Part shown: positions 50,889-60,868 of the stretch, piece by piece
How positions within the stretch are numbered: the stretch's first letter is position 1
Layout: each line of letters opens with the position of its first letter
From: Tateyamaria pelophila
Lineage (GTDB): Bacteria > Pseudomonadota > Alphaproteobacteria > Rhodobacterales > Rhodobacteraceae
NCBI RefSeq assembly: GCF_019966495.1
Contig: NZ_JAIMIA010000012.1
Location: forward strand, 1 to 64,000
Reading direction: 5' to 3'
DNA: 64,000 nucleotides
Program-made: the position numbers and the translations under genes
The notes under the pieces: generated by a model
Seen by the model: only the letters and a program-made list of their open reading frames with translations
What the model was told of the DNA's origin: nothing
Database searches by the model: none

Positions 50889-52769
50889 ATGGGCCAGGTG
50901 GCAGCATCGACGGTCATGCAATATGTTATTCGTTTTGGCGTGCCACTGCTCATTCTGGCAGTTTGCCTGGGGCTTTTGTCGCAAGAGTTTTCGACCGCTG
51001 AACTTGCCAATCTGCCCGGTCATTTGCGCGACATTACCGCGCTGCAATGGGCAATGGCGGGTGGTCTGACACTGGCGAGTTTTTGGGCTGTCGGCCAATA
51101 CGATGCGCTGGCACACCGGGCGCTGGGCACAGGAATCAGTGCGCGACACGCGCGCCTGACGGGCACCATCGGGATCGCGTTGGGTCAAACACTGGGTTTC
51201 GGGCTGTTGACCGGGGCGCTGGCGCGCTGGCGCATGTTGCCCGGTCTGAGCGCTGCGTGCGCTTTGCGCCTGTCGACGTATGTGTCCCTCAGTTTCATCA
51301 TGGCTTGGGTCGTTGTGACGTCTTTGGTCTGCATCGTCCTGCCCGCTCCCAACTGGACGATGTGGCCCGCCTTGTCGGGCGTGATCGTCGCAGCGCTTTC
51401 GCTCTGGTTTCTGTTTCGCAGGCCCGTCCTGCACTGGCGTGGTCACACCTTGCCGATGCCAAGCCTGACCCTGACGGCAGCGTTTGTCTTTTGGGCCGCG
51501 TTGGATACCACCTTCGCGTCTGCGGCATTCTTTGTTTTCGTGCCCGATCCCGACCTGCAATTTGCGACATTCCTGCCGCTGTTCCTGGTTGCTTTGGGGG
51601 CAGCACTTGTGTCGAACACGCCAGGCGGCATCGGCCCCTTCGAACTGATATTGCTCACGGCGTTGCCGCAGGCCGCGCCGGAGGCCGTGATGACGTCCAT
51701 CATCGCATACCGGCTAGTTTATTATGCGCTGCCAGCCGGGATCGCGATGCTGGCGCTGTTGCGCCCCTTTGCCTTGCCACGTGTGCGCCTGTCATTTGCA
51801 ACCGGGGATCACCGGATCGGCCCGCGCAGCGAAGTCGGCGCAGTCCTGCAAAACGGCGGCTTCGTTCATCGCGATCAGGGCAGCAGTCTGGCCCTCTGGC
51901 CGACGGGACAAACCGTGACGCTGTTTGCGGACCCCGTGCAGGGGACGACAGACATGGCACTGGCCCAACTGACGACCTGCGCGCGGGCGGCTGTCAAATT
52001 CTCCTTTATCTACAAATGCGGCGGCCCGATGGCCGCAACGGCGCGCAAGGCCGGTTGGTCCGTGATCCACATGGCTGACGACGCCATCATTGATCTCGCG
52101 ACCTATGATCATGCGCTCCCGTCCAGACGCACATTGAGGCGAAAACTGCGCGCCAGAGAAAAGGCAGGGGTCCGGATCGTCTGTGACACAACAAGGTTTT
52201 ACGCCGAGATGGCAGATGTAGACGCTGCGTGGCAAGAGATGCATGGCACAGCACGGGGCGGCAGCATGGGGCGACTGTCTGCGCCGTATATCCAAGATCA
52301 GTGGGTCGCCTGCGCCTATCACGACAACGCTCTGGTCGCGTTCATCACCGTGCATGTGGGCCATGATGACTGGTGTCTCGACATTATGCGGCACGTAAAA
52401 GATGTTCCCGAAGGTACGATGCACGGCCTCGTCGACGCCGCCATATTGGCTGCCCGAGACGCGGGCATAGATCAGTTTTGTCTCGCGGCGACACCTGCCT
52501 GTCCGAACCCTAAAAGCGCGCTCTGGCGCTGGGTCGCGCGTCAAGCGGTGGCGCGCAGCGGTGGTCCGGGATTGCGTCAATTCAAATCCGCTTTTGCGCC
52601 ACGGTGGTCTGCACGTTACGCCGCCGCTCCGAACCATATTCAGTTGGCCCTCGGCCTTGCTGACCTCACTCAGGAAATCCTTGATCCAATCCCTTTGACG
52701 CAGCATGAATCAAACCAACCTCATTATGTTGATGAAGATTATGAAGTGGATTCACAGCGCTGCGCATGA
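50889..52769 (+). CDS. MprF-like membrane protein with DUF2156 aminoacyl-lipid synthase domain
   Basis: About 626 residues. Roughly eight membrane helices in the first half resemble the flippase part of MprF (NTPGGIGPFELILLTALPQA). The second half is a DUF2156/GNAT-like domain (RRTLRRKLRAREKAGVRIVC, GRLSAPYIQDQW) that in MprF moves an amino acid from aminoacyl-tRNA to phosphatidylglycerol. ATG 50889 with a G-rich site upstream is chosen; TTG 50829 is possible. The transferred residue cannot be predicted. Confidence 0.85.
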   Translation: MGQVAASTVMQYVIRFGVPLLILAVCLGLLSQEFSTAELANLPGHLRDITALQWAMAGGLTLASFWAVGQYDALAHRALGTGISARHARLTGTIGIALGQTLGFGLLTGALARWRMLPGLSAACALRLSTYVSLSFIMAWVVVTSLVCIVLPAPNWTMWPALSGVIVAALSLWFLFRRPVLHWRGHTLPMPSLTLTAAFVFWAALDTTFASAAFFVFVPDPDLQFATFLPLFLVALGAALVSNTPGGIGPFELILLTALPQAAPEAVMTSIIAYRLVYYALPAGIAMLALLRPFALPRVRLSFATGDHRIGPRSEVGAVLQNGGFVHRDQGSSLALWPTGQTVTLFADPVQGTTDMALAQLTTCARAAVKFSFIYKCGGPMAATARKAGWSVIHMADDAIIDLATYDHALPSRRTLRRKLRAREKAGVRIVCDTTRFYAEMADVDAAWQEMHGTARGGSMGRLSAPYIQDQWVACAYHDNALVAFITVHVGHDDWCLDIMRHVKDVPEGTMHGLVDAAILAARDAGIDQFCLAATPACPNPKSALWRWVARQAVARSGGPGLRQFKSAFAPRWSARYAAAPNHIQLALGLADLTQEILDPIPLTQHESNQPHYVDEDYEVDSQRCA

Positions 52770-52809
52770 CAGTGCAACCCAACCGGTTTTCATCAAAGGT
52801 GACATCTCA

Positions 52810-53829
52810 ATGCCCGATCTTTTGACCCTTATGCTTGCGCAAAAGGGAACTTTGCTGGCGGACGGTGCCACGGGGACGAACCTGTTCAACATGGGCCTCA
52901 TGTCCGGCGATGCACCCGAGATGTGGAACGAGGAACACCCCGAGAAGATTGCCGCCCTGTACAAGGGTGCCGTGGACGCGGGCAGCGATATCTTTCTGAC
53001 AAATTCATTCGGTGCAAATGCCTCGCGGCTCAAATTGCACGATGCAGGCCACCGCGCCTTTGAGCTCAGCAAGATTGCCGCGGAGATTGGTCGCGAGGTT
53101 GCGGACGCCGCGGGCAGCACCGTCATCGTCGCAGGCTCGGTCGGACCCACCGGTGAAATCATGGAACCCGTCGGCACGCTGAAGCATGCGGATGCTGTCG
53201 AGATGTTTCACGAAACGGCCGCAGGTCTCAAAGCCGGAGGAGCCGATATCGCCTGGCTCGAGACAATATCGGCCGCCGAAGAATTCCGCGCCGCGGCCGA
53301 AGGCTTTGCTCTGGCCGACATGGCTTGGGTCGGCACCATGAGTTTTGACACCGCCGGGCGCACCATGATGGGCGTCACCAGCAAAGACATGGCAGCCCTC
53401 GTGGCCAGCCTGCCGAACCCGCCAGTCGCTTTCGGCGCCAATTGCGGCACCGGTGCATCGGACCTGCTGCGCACAGTGCAGGGATTCGTCGCCACCGGCA
53501 CCGAGATCCCGATTGTTGCCAAGGGCAACGCTGGAATCCCGAAATACCATGACGGGCACATTCATTACGACGGCACGCCGGAACTGATGGCTGACTACGC
53601 CGCTTTGGCCCGTGACAGCGGCGCGACCATCATCGGCGGATGCTGCGGCACGATGCCTGATCACCTGCGCCTGATGCGCGAAGCATTGGATACGCGTCCC
53701 AGGCAATCCGCCCCGACGCTGGATGCAATCGTATCTGCCCTGGGGCCGTTTTCATCGGACAGCGATGGCACGGATGGCGGCGGTCCACCCGCACGGCGCA
53801 AACGCGGTGGTCGATCGCGCGCCGCCTAG
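52810..53829 (+). CDS. bmt: Homocysteine S-methyltransferase domain protein (split methionine synthase / betaine-type)
   Basis: A 339-residue zinc homocysteine methyltransferase barrel. The start is LLADGATGTNLFNMGL, and the zinc cysteines are in AFGANCGTGASD and IIGGCCGTMPDH. It matches the homocysteine-binding module of MetH. A corrinoid protein and a DUF1638 protein lie close by, the arrangement recorded for the split methionine synthase of Phaeobacter inhibens. A basic tail (PARRKRGGRSRAA) follows. ATG 52810 has AAAGGTGA upstream. Its last four bases overlap the converging radical-SAM gene. Confidence 0.88.
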   Translation: MPDLLTLMLAQKGTLLADGATGTNLFNMGLMSGDAPEMWNEEHPEKIAALYKGAVDAGSDIFLTNSFGANASRLKLHDAGHRAFELSKIAAEIGREVADAAGSTVIVAGSVGPTGEIMEPVGTLKHADAVEMFHETAAGLKAGGADIAWLETISAAEEFRAAAEGFALADMAWVGTMSFDTAGRTMMGVTSKDMAALVASLPNPPVAFGANCGTGASDLLRTVQGFVATGTEIPIVAKGNAGIPKYHDGHIHYDGTPELMADYAALARDSGATIIGGCCGTMPDHLRLMREALDTRPRQSAPTLDAIVSALGPFSSDSDGTDGGGPPARRKRGGRSRAA

Positions 53830-54902
53830 AACAAGTCCAGTTGCGCCGAGGGCTTGCGCGGGGGCACAAACAGGTCGCACCTCATCGACGGTGCCTTTTC
53901 CTTCAATCTCAATCGCTTTGTCGCGACTTCAAAACGTCGCTGAATGATCTCGGCATAGGGCCCCTCCCCGCGCATGCGCCGCCCCCAGCGCGAATCGTAG
54001 TCTTGTCCGCCATGCATTTCGCGCAGCCGCGCCATAATGCGGCCCGCGCGGTCCGGGTAATTGACGTGCAACCACTCCTGCACCAGCGGTGACACTTCGC
54101 GCGGCAAGCGCAACATGATCCAACTGGCGCTGCAGGCGCCAGCCTCCTTGCCCGCCGCCAAAATCGATTCGAGTTCCGGGTCAGTCAGCGCCGGTATCAT
54201 GGGCGACGCCATGACGCGCACCGGCACGCGTGCCTGCGTCAACCTTTGGACCATCTGCAACCGGCGTGCCGGGGCTGGCGCGCGCGGCTCCATCAGCCGC
54301 AACAGCTTTGGATCAAGGGTCGTGATGGAGATGCCCACGCGCACCAGATCACGCTGCGCCATACGGCTCAGAATGTCCAAATCCCGCTCGATCAAAGTCC
54401 CCTTCGTCACGATGGCAATCGGGTGGCCACACGCTTCGAGCACTTCAAGGCAGCGGCGCATGATCTGATGCGCGCGCTCGATCGGCTGATACGGGTCGGT
54501 GTTGGTGCCAATCGCGATGGGCGCGACGCGATAGGATCCGCGCGCCAACTCTGCGCGCAACACCTCCGGCGCATCCGGACGCGCAATCAAACGCGTCTCG
54601 AAATCCAATCCCGGCGAAAGACCAAGATAAGCGTGGCTGGGTCGGGCAAAACAATAGACGCAGCCATGTTCGCACCCACGATAGGGATTGATGGACCGGT
54701 CAAATGGCAAATCCGGCGACCGGTTGTAAGAAATCAAACTGCGCGGCCGTTCCAGCGCCACTTCAGTGCGCAAAACCGGTAGATCATCTTCCTCCTCCCA
54801 GCCATCCGCTTCGGCATGGCGTGTCACGGGCTCAAAGCGGTTCACGCTGTTTGAGAGCGCGCCGCGCCCTTTGGGCACTGTTGTTTGCAAATCATGGCTC
54901 AT
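53826..54902 (-). CDS. PA0069-family radical SAM protein
   Basis: A 358-residue radical-SAM protein with cluster motif RGCEHGCVYCFARP (CxxxCxxC) near residue 80. It belongs to the SplB-like PA0069 family, whose substrate is not known to me. The C-terminus has the conserved LRLKEKAPSMRCDLFVPPR block. It is convergent with bmt and divergent from the corrinoid gene, so it sits inside the methionine-synthase gene group. ATG 54902 is chosen; no strong ribosome-binding site is seen. Confidence 0.88.
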   Translation of the reverse strand: MSHDLQTTVPKGRGALSNSVNRFEPVTRHAEADGWEEEDDLPVLRTEVALERPRSLISYNRSPDLPFDRSINPYRGCEHGCVYCFARPSHAYLGLSPGLDFETRLIARPDAPEVLRAELARGSYRVAPIAIGTNTDPYQPIERAHQIMRRCLEVLEACGHPIAIVTKGTLIERDLDILSRMAQRDLVRVGISITTLDPKLLRLMEPRAPAPARRLQMVQRLTQARVPVRVMASPMIPALTDPELESILAAGKEAGACSASWIMLRLPREVSPLVQEWLHVNYPDRAGRIMARLREMHGGQDYDSRWGRRMRGEGPYAEIIQRRFEVATKRLRLKEKAPSMRCDLFVPPRKPSAQLDLF

Positions 54903-55105
54903 GTGAAATTTATAGAACATAACAAGAACTTTAGCCAGAAAAGAGTTGTAAATCAGACCCACCATCCGGCACAAGTGAGACGAAAGGCGCACGCAGGTCG
55001 CGCACAGTGCGGACGATGTCGTAATTTGGAAAGTGCACCTGCGACATTCCGGACGATAAGCAGATCACAGGCCAGGTCCGCGCACCTGCACTCAGAGGTA
55101 AGCCC

Positions 55106-55804
55106 ATGTCAGAAGAAGACGATATCATCCTCTCCGAGCTCGACGATGAAGAGCTCGTGCAGCAGATGTTTGATGACCTTTACGACGGTCTCAAGGAAGA
55201 GATCGAAGAAGGGGTCAACATCCTGCTGGAACGTGGATGGGCCCCCTATGATATTCTGACCAAGGCCCTTGTGGGCGGCATGACGATCGTGGGGGCTGAT
55301 TTTCGCGACGGGATCCTGTTCGTCCCCGAAGTCCTGCTCGCAGCCAATGCGATGAAGGGCGGCATGTTCATCCTCAAGCCGCTTCTGGCCGAAACCGGCG
55401 CGCCACGGGTCGGCAAGATGGTGATCGGCACCGTCAAAGGCGACATCCACGATATCGGCAAGAACCTTGTGGCGATGATGATGGAAGGGGCCGGTTTCGA
55501 GGTTGTTGATCTGGGCATCAACAATCCGGTTGAAAACTACCTGGAAGCAATGGAAGCAGAAGGGCCGGACATCGTTGGCATGTCCGCTTTGCTGACCACA
55601 ACGATGCCTTACATGAAGGTTGTGATCGATACGATGGTCGAGAAGGGCATTCGAGACGATTATATCGTTCTGGTCGGCGGCGCCCCCTTGAACGAAGAGT
55701 TCGGCAAAGCCATCGGTGCAGATGCCTATTGCCGGGATGCGGCAGTCGCAGTCGAAACGGCAAAGGAATTTGTTGCACGCAAACATAACCAGATGAGCGC
55801 CTGA
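55106..55804 (+). CDS. Corrinoid (B12)-binding methyl-carrier protein
   Basis: 232 residues. A helical cap (about 1-90) with LVGGMTIVGADFRDGILFVP precedes a B12 domain with the axial-His motif VKGDIHDIGKNLVAMM (DxHxxG), followed by GMSALLTTTMPYM and VLVGGAPLNEEF. It is of the MtbC/MetH-module type, carrying methyl groups on cobalt. Between bmt and DUF1638 it fits the cobalamin part of a split methionine synthase; the tetrahydrofolate module is not in the window. The next gene starts about 300 bp on, in a gap with no other gene. Confidence 0.92.
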   Translation: MSEEDDIILSELDDEELVQQMFDDLYDGLKEEIEEGVNILLERGWAPYDILTKALVGGMTIVGADFRDGILFVPEVLLAANAMKGGMFILKPLLAETGAPRVGKMVIGTVKGDIHDIGKNLVAMMMEGAGFEVVDLGINNPVENYLEAMEAEGPDIVGMSALLTTTMPYMKVVIDTMVEKGIRDDYIVLVGGAPLNEEFGKAIGADAYCRDAAVAVETAKEFVARKHNQMSA

Positions 55805-56101
55805 TCGAATTGCCGGGCGCATCCAATGCATTGGCTTGCTTCTGACGCCAGAGGCTGGAGCATTACCTCGCAGCCAATTGCGCTTGTTTCAAGATGAGTA
55901 CCCGTGTTCAGGCACGCTTGCCTCTTTATACTGTGCCTGAATAGACGGCAAAGCGTGGCGGATGATCCTATTCTCGAGTATGATGGGTCGGGGATCGCCT
56001 GCGGCACAGGGAAGCAAGCGCAAGACGCCCGGGTTCAGAAGAGGATTGATAGATGCTGAGCGCAGGGCAGACCATGCCGACGTCGAAACCATTGGTTCCC
56101 C

Positions 56102-56737
56102 ATGTCAATTCCAGATGATCATACCCTGACCGAGACAGGCGTAACCGCGTCCGGCCGTGGACGCATCCTCTTGATTGCCTGTGGTGCACTTGCCCGCGAA
56201 ATTCTCGACCTCAAAGCAGCGAACGGATGGCAGCATATGGACCTGACTTGCCTGCCGGCCCAATTGCACCTCTACCCTGACAAGATAACACAAGCGGTGC
56301 GCAATTCAGTCGCCAAACACCGTACGGCTTATGAAAGCATCTTCGTGGTCTATGCGGATTGCGGCACGGGAGGGCACTTGCAAGCCGCATGCAAAGACAT
56401 GGGAGTGGAGATGGTTTCAGGACCGCACTGCTACAGCTTTTTCGAGGGAAATGAAAAGTTTGCGAAGCAAAGCGAAAGTGAAATAACAACATTTTATCTG
56501 ACGGATTTCCTCGTGCGCCAGTTCGATGCCTTCATTGTCAAACCCATGGGGCTGGATCGGCACCCGGAATTGCGGGATATGTATTTTGGAAATTACGAAA
56601 AACTGGTGTACCAAGCTCAAACGGAAGATCCGAGCCTGACAAAAAAAGCGCAGGCCGCGGCACAGAGACTGGGACTGAAATTTGAACGGCGCTTTACAGG
56701 TTACGGCGATCTCCAAACGGCACTTGATACTCTATAG
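56102..56737 (+). CDS. DUF1638 protein, associated with split methionine synthase
   Basis: A 211-residue DUF1638 protein: LLIACGALAREILDLKAANG at the start, VVYADCGTGGHLQAACKDMG in the middle (two Cys), and PHCYSFFEGNEKF. Its conserved cysteines could bind a metal or thiol. By gene-fitness work in Phaeobacter, DUF1638 is tied to methionine synthesis alongside the corrinoid protein (from memory). Mechanism unknown. Confidence 0.85.
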   Translation: MSIPDDHTLTETGVTASGRGRILLIACGALAREILDLKAANGWQHMDLTCLPAQLHLYPDKITQAVRNSVAKHRTAYESIFVVYADCGTGGHLQAACKDMGVEMVSGPHCYSFFEGNEKFAKQSESEITTFYLTDFLVRQFDAFIVKPMGLDRHPELRDMYFGNYEKLVYQAQTEDPSLTKKAQAAAQRLGLKFERRFTGYGDLQTALDTL

Positions 56738-56812
56738 TCCCGCAGGTCCCCTTCTCTGTTCCCAAAAATCCCGGGGGAGTCGCGCCAGCGACGGGGGCCG
56801 GCCCCCAGCCCA

Positions 56813-56832
56813 GAAAATTCGTACGAATTTTC
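56813..56832 (-). terminator. Palindromic terminator after sufE
   Basis: A perfect 20-bp palindrome, GAAAATTCGTACGAATTTTC, lies directly past the sufE TAA. It gives a T-run on either strand and may also serve the converging DUF1638 gene. A GGGGGCCGGCCCCC block lies just beyond it. Confidence 0.8.
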
Positions 56833-57237
56833 TTATCCCGCTGCGACCAGGCGAATCCGTTCGATCATTGCGCGCAGACCATTGGACCTCTGGGCGGACA
56901 AATGATCGTTGAGACCTAACCGCGCCATCTCCGCACGCGCATCCACTCGCAGAACCTCCTCGGTGGACAGACCATTATAGAGTTGTCGCAACAGCGCAAT
57001 CAGCCCTTTCACGATCATGGCATCGCTGTCACCTTCAAAATGAAACCGGTCATTCTCGATGACCGGATGCAGCCAGACTTGACTGGCGCAGCCATCGACC
57101 TTGGTGGCAGGTACTTTCAGAGCATCCGGCAGAGGCTCCATCGACTTGCCTTGCTCGATGACGTACCGATAGCGATCTTCCCAATCCTCCAGGAATTCAA
57201 AATCCTCGACGATCTCTTCGAATGCTGCGCTTGCCAT
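56833..57237 (-). CDS. sufE: SufE family Fe-S cluster assembly protein
   Basis: A 134-residue SufE that accepts persulfide sulfur from SufS. The acceptor cysteine is in KVDGCASQVWL near residue 51. ATG 57237 is the natural start for the family; the longer frame to 57318 adds unrelated sequence. No other suf genes are nearby. Confidence 0.93.
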   Translation of the reverse strand: MASAAFEEIVEDFEFLEDWEDRYRYVIEQGKSMEPLPDALKVPATKVDGCASQVWLHPVIENDRFHFEGDSDAMIVKGLIALLRQLYNGLSTEEVLRVDARAEMARLGLNDHLSAQRSNGLRAMIERIRLVAAG

Positions 57238-57370
57238 GGGTGCCTCGCTTTGAACCGTATGATGTTGACCTAGGCGGGCAAGGGCCAAAGGTCCAGTCAT
57301 AGAATGGGCGCTTTTCAACCTCCCTACGATCCGCTACCACATACGTCAAAGCAGACGAAGCAGGCGAACC

Positions 57371-57892
57371 ATGCGCATTCTGACCACATCCCTTCTTGTT
57401 GCGACCCTCGGACTGACGGCGTGCAACAGCCGGATCAATCCGGTAAACTGGGGCAGTGGCAACCAGGCTGTTTCAACGTCGCAAACTGCACCTGAAGAGA
57501 TCAACCCACTCATCCCGGAGAACCCTAGACGTAACATCCTGAGCAGTCTGACAAATCCGGACGTCGAGTATTTGGGAACACCGATCGAACAAGTCACGGA
57601 AGTGGTTGTCGAATCCGTACCAGGTGGTGCGATCCTCGTCGCCACAGGTGTCTCCAGCATACAAGGCATCTATGATGTGCGACTGACCCCCTCCAACATT
57701 GATGCCGTGGCCGAAGACGGGGTTCTGACCTTCAGGCTCGAAGGCATCTACCCCGAAGGCGCACCGCGCGGCGGTCCGGAAAGGCTTCGCACCGTCAATG
57801 TTGGTGTCAAGCTCACCGACAATCAATTGGCGGATACGAGGGTGATACGGGTCGAGGCACGTCAAAACGCCCAGACCACAAGGCGTCGCTAG
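57371..57892 (+). CDS. Lipoprotein of unknown function
   Basis: A 173-residue protein with signal peptide and lipobox LGLTACNS (Cys 18), so it is membrane anchored. The mature part has beta-strand-like segments (TEVVVESVPGGAILVATGVS) and a basic end (NAQTTRRR). It is convergent with rnd, with a gap of three bases. I do not recognise the family. Confidence 0.8.
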   Translation: MRILTTSLLVATLGLTACNSRINPVNWGSGNQAVSTSQTAPEEINPLIPENPRRNILSSLTNPDVEYLGTPIEQVTEVVVESVPGGAILVATGVSSIQGIYDVRLTPSNIDAVAEDGVLTFRLEGIYPEGAPRGGPERLRTVNVGVKLTDNQLADTRVIRVEARQNAQTTRRR

Positions 57893-57895
57893 GCC

Positions 57896-59056
57896 CTAGT
57901 CGAGCGGGATGATGCGCACATCTGCGCCCTGAGCCGTCAACGCCACGCGTCCTTCACACAAACGGAGCGCGTCCTGCCCAAACACTTCGGCCCGCCATCC
58001 GCTCAGCGCGGGAACATCGCGCATCCCTGCCGCAATGGCATCCAGATCCGCAGCAGACGCAATCAGTTTCGCCGCCACCCCTGCACTCTCCGTCTTGGCC
58101 TTCAAAAGCACCCTCAAGAGATCGGCCAGAGCCGGGTTCACCTGCATTTTCTCTCGGCTTCGATCGGGTTTCGGCATCGCATTCGGCGCCATGTCGATGC
58201 CACGGGTCACAGCCGCAAGAATGCCGTCCGCAATCTCGCCTTTGCGTGCCTCGCGCAACAGCAGGCGTGACCGGCCGAGATCCTCATAGGACTGCGGCTT
58301 GTTACTGGCCAACTCCACCAACGCGTCGTCTTTGCACACGCGGTTGCGCGGAATATTCTTGCGCTGTGCATAGGTCTCGCGGAAGGCGGCCAGTTCCTGA
58401 ACGATCGCGAGAAATTTCGACGACGAAGTGCGCGTTTTGACCCGCTTCCAAGCTTGGTCGGGGGCGACGATATAGGTTTGCGGCGACAAAAGCACCTGCA
58501 ACTCTTCGTGCACCCAACGTGCGCGTCCCGTTTCCTCAAGCTTGGCCGACAGGAATTCATAGATCTGCCGCAAATGGGTGACGTCCGCGATCGCATAAGC
58601 CTTTTGCGCATCCGTCAGCGGTCGCCGTGACCAATCGGTAAAACGCGAGGATTTGTCCACGCCTTCACGTGTAATCTTGCGTACCAGAGTCTCATAGCCG
58701 ACCTGCTCGCCAAACCCACAAACCATCGCCGCAACCTGCGTGTCAAAAAGCGGTTCCGGAAACACTTCGGCATCGACATAGAAAATCTCGAGATCCTGAC
58801 GGGCGGCATGGAACACTTTCACCACCGACGTGTCGCGAAAGAGGTCATAGAGCGGCTCAAGCGACAGCCCCCCGGCCAATGGATCGACCAGAACCGCATT
58901 TTCATCCGTGGTGCCCGGCATTGCCAACTGGATCAGACACAATTTGGAATAATAGGTCCGTTCCCGCAAGAATTCCGTATCAACAGTCACATAGGGATGG
59001 GATTTGGCTTCTTCGCAGAAGGCGGCCAACGCGTCGGTCGTCGTGATGGTTTTCAT
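57896..59056 (-). CDS. rnd: Ribonuclease D
   Basis: A 386-residue DEDDy 3'-5' exoribonuclease involved in tRNA maturation. Exonuclease motifs: VTVDTEFLRE (Asp and Glu), KVFHAARQDLEIF, and YAIADVTHLRQIYEFL (Tyr and Asp). An HRDC domain follows (KFLAIVQELAAFRETYAQRK). ATG 59056 begins MKTITTTDAL. Confidence 0.94.
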   Translation of the reverse strand: MKTITTTDALAAFCEEAKSHPYVTVDTEFLRERTYYSKLCLIQLAMPGTTDENAVLVDPLAGGLSLEPLYDLFRDTSVVKVFHAARQDLEIFYVDAEVFPEPLFDTQVAAMVCGFGEQVGYETLVRKITREGVDKSSRFTDWSRRPLTDAQKAYAIADVTHLRQIYEFLSAKLEETGRARWVHEELQVLLSPQTYIVAPDQAWKRVKTRTSSSKFLAIVQELAAFRETYAQRKNIPRNRVCKDDALVELASNKPQSYEDLGRSRLLLREARKGEIADGILAAVTRGIDMAPNAMPKPDRSREKMQVNPALADLLRVLLKAKTESAGVAAKLIASAADLDAIAAGMRDVPALSGWRAEVFGQDALRLCEGRVALTAQGADVRIIPLD

Positions 59057-59131
59057 ATGCGGCTTCTTGTTGTTGTTCTGGTTTGCACTGCATCGGGTCG
59101 CATGGCGTCTACACCAATCCCGGGCCAGTGA

Positions 59132-59722
59132 CTAGAGTGTGACGATACGCGTATCCCCCGCCGCAAAGCGGCGCAATACGGCGGGATAGAGGCGGTGTTC
59201 CTGTTCGAGGACACGCTCCGCCAGCGTGTCCGGCGTGTCATCCGGCAGAACTGGCACACGTGCCTGACCAAGGATCGGCCCATCGTCCAGCGCGGGTGTG
59301 ACCAGATGCACCGTGCAGCCGTGCTCCGTGTCTCCCGCTTTCAATGCGCGGGCATGTGTATGCAATCCTTTGTAAAGCGGCAACAGCGACGGATGAATGT
59401 TCAGCATCCGGCCCGACCAAGGGGTCACGAAACCGGCTGTCAAAACCCGCATGAAGCCCGCCAGACACAGAATGTCGGGCGCGTGCGGGGCAAGTGCAGC
59501 GGTGATCGCGGCCTCGAACCCGGCACGGTCTTCACCAAAGGGCCGGTGATCGATCACTTCGGTCGCGATGCCATGCGCCTTGGCCCAGGCGATCCCCCCT
59601 GATCCCGCATTGTTCGAGACGACCACAGCCGGGCGCGCCGCATGATCGTCAACCATATCCTCGACCAGAGCCCGCATGTTCGAACCGCCGCCAGAGACAA
59701 AGATGCCGACCCGTTTATGCAC
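59132..59722 (-). CDS. purN: Phosphoribosylglycinamide formyltransferase
   Basis: A 196-residue GAR transformylase using 10-formyl-THF. Signatures are VGIFVSGGGSNMRALVE, FMRVLTAGFV, MLNIHPSLLPLYKGLHTH (catalytic Asn and His) and HLVTPALDDGPI (Asp). The start is GTG 59722, immediately after the purM stop with no gap, so the pair is one operon. Confidence 0.95.
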   Translation of the reverse strand: MHKRVGIFVSGGGSNMRALVEDMVDDHAARPAVVVSNNAGSGGIAWAKAHGIATEVIDHRPFGEDRAGFEAAITAALAPHAPDILCLAGFMRVLTAGFVTPWSGRMLNIHPSLLPLYKGLHTHARALKAGDTEHGCTVHLVTPALDDGPILGQARVPVLPDDTPDTLAERVLEQEHRLYPAVLRRFAAGDTRIVTL

Positions 59723-60766
59723 TTAGAGCGCCCCGGCGTAACGCACGCCTTCGCCTGCCGTCACGCGCCCGATCCGGGTCACGATCTGGCCTTCGCCGAC
59801 CAGTGCCGCGGTCACGTCGGCCTCGGCCTCGACGCTGACAACGACGACCATGCCAATGCCCGCGTTGAACGTCTTGAGCATTTCGGCCTCGGCCATGCCG
59901 CCCTGCGCCATCAGCCACTTGAACACCGGCGGCAAATCCCAGCTGTTCAGGTCAACATCCGCGCCCAGACCGTCGGGGAATACACGTGGCAGGTTTTCGG
60001 TGAGTCCGCCGCCGGTGATGTGGGCAAAGCCGTGCACGCCCCCTGCCCCGATGGCGGCCAGCGCTGCTTTTACGTAGAGCCGTGTAGGGGTCAAAAGGGC
60101 CGCTCCCAGCGTCCCTTCGCCCCATGGGCAGGCATCTTGCCATCCAAGGCCCGACGCGTCCACGATACGCCGCACCAGCGAATAGCCGTTGGAATGCACG
60201 CCATCCGAGGCCAATCCCAAAAGCACATCACTCTCCGCCACGCCTGCGGGCAGTGCGGTGCCCCGTTCCATCGCGCCAACAGAAAAACCTGCCAGATCAA
60301 AATCACCTGCCGGATACATGCCGGGCATTTCCGCCGTCTCGCCGCCGATCAGCGCACAGCCCGACGCGGCGCAGCCTTTGGCAATGCCTTCGATGATGCG
60401 CGTCGCCTGATCCAATTCCAGCTTGCCCGTGGCGAAATAGTCAAGGAAAAACAGAGGTTCTGCGCCCTGACACACCAGATCGTTGACGCACATGGCCACC
60501 AGATCGATGCCAACACCGTCGACGTTGCCGGTATCGATAGCAATACGCAACTTGGTGCCCACACCGTCCGTGGCCGCCACCAGAACCGGATCGACAAAGC
60601 CCGCAGCCTTTAGGTCAAAAAGTCCCCCAAAGCCACCCAGACCAGATGCAACACCGGGCCGCTTGGTCGCCGCAGCCGCGGGCTTGATCCGATCCACCAG
60701 CGCGTTGCCTGCATCGATATCCACGCCCGCCTGCGCATAGGTCATACCGTTCTTGCCAGCTGTCAT
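59723..60766 (-). CDS. purM: Phosphoribosylformylglycinamidine cyclo-ligase (AIR synthase)
   Basis: A 347-residue PurM. Motifs are [19 protein letters not shown] at the start, [49 protein letters not shown] and [19 protein letters not shown]. It forms 5-aminoimidazole ribotide. ATG 60766 is chosen on family length. It is followed by purN; purS, purQ and purC lie 10 kb to the left on the same strand. Confidence 0.95.
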   Translation of the reverse strand: MTAGKNGMTYAQAGVDIDAGNALVDRIKPAAAATKRPGVASGLGGFGGLFDLKAAGFVDPVLVAATDGVGTKLRIAIDTGNVDGVGIDLVAMCVNDLVCQGAEPLFFLDYFATGKLELDQATRIIEGIAKGCAASGCALIGGETAEMPGMYPAGDFDLAGFSVGAMERGTALPAGVAESDVLLGLASDGVHSNGYSLVRRIVDASGLGWQDACPWGEGTLGAALLTPTRLYVKAALAAIGAGGVHGFAHITGGGLTENLPRVFPDGLGADVDLNSWDLPPVFKWLMAQGGMAEAEMLKTFNAGIGMVVVVSVEAEADVTAALVGEGQIVTRIGRVTAGEGVRYAGAL

Positions 60767-60868
60767 ATCTGCCCCCGCAATTGATTGCGCATCTGCTAGA
60801 CCATTGGCCGCATGCGTGCAACGCGTCTTGACGATCCTTGCGCGCGCGCATAGCAATCACGTCATGGC

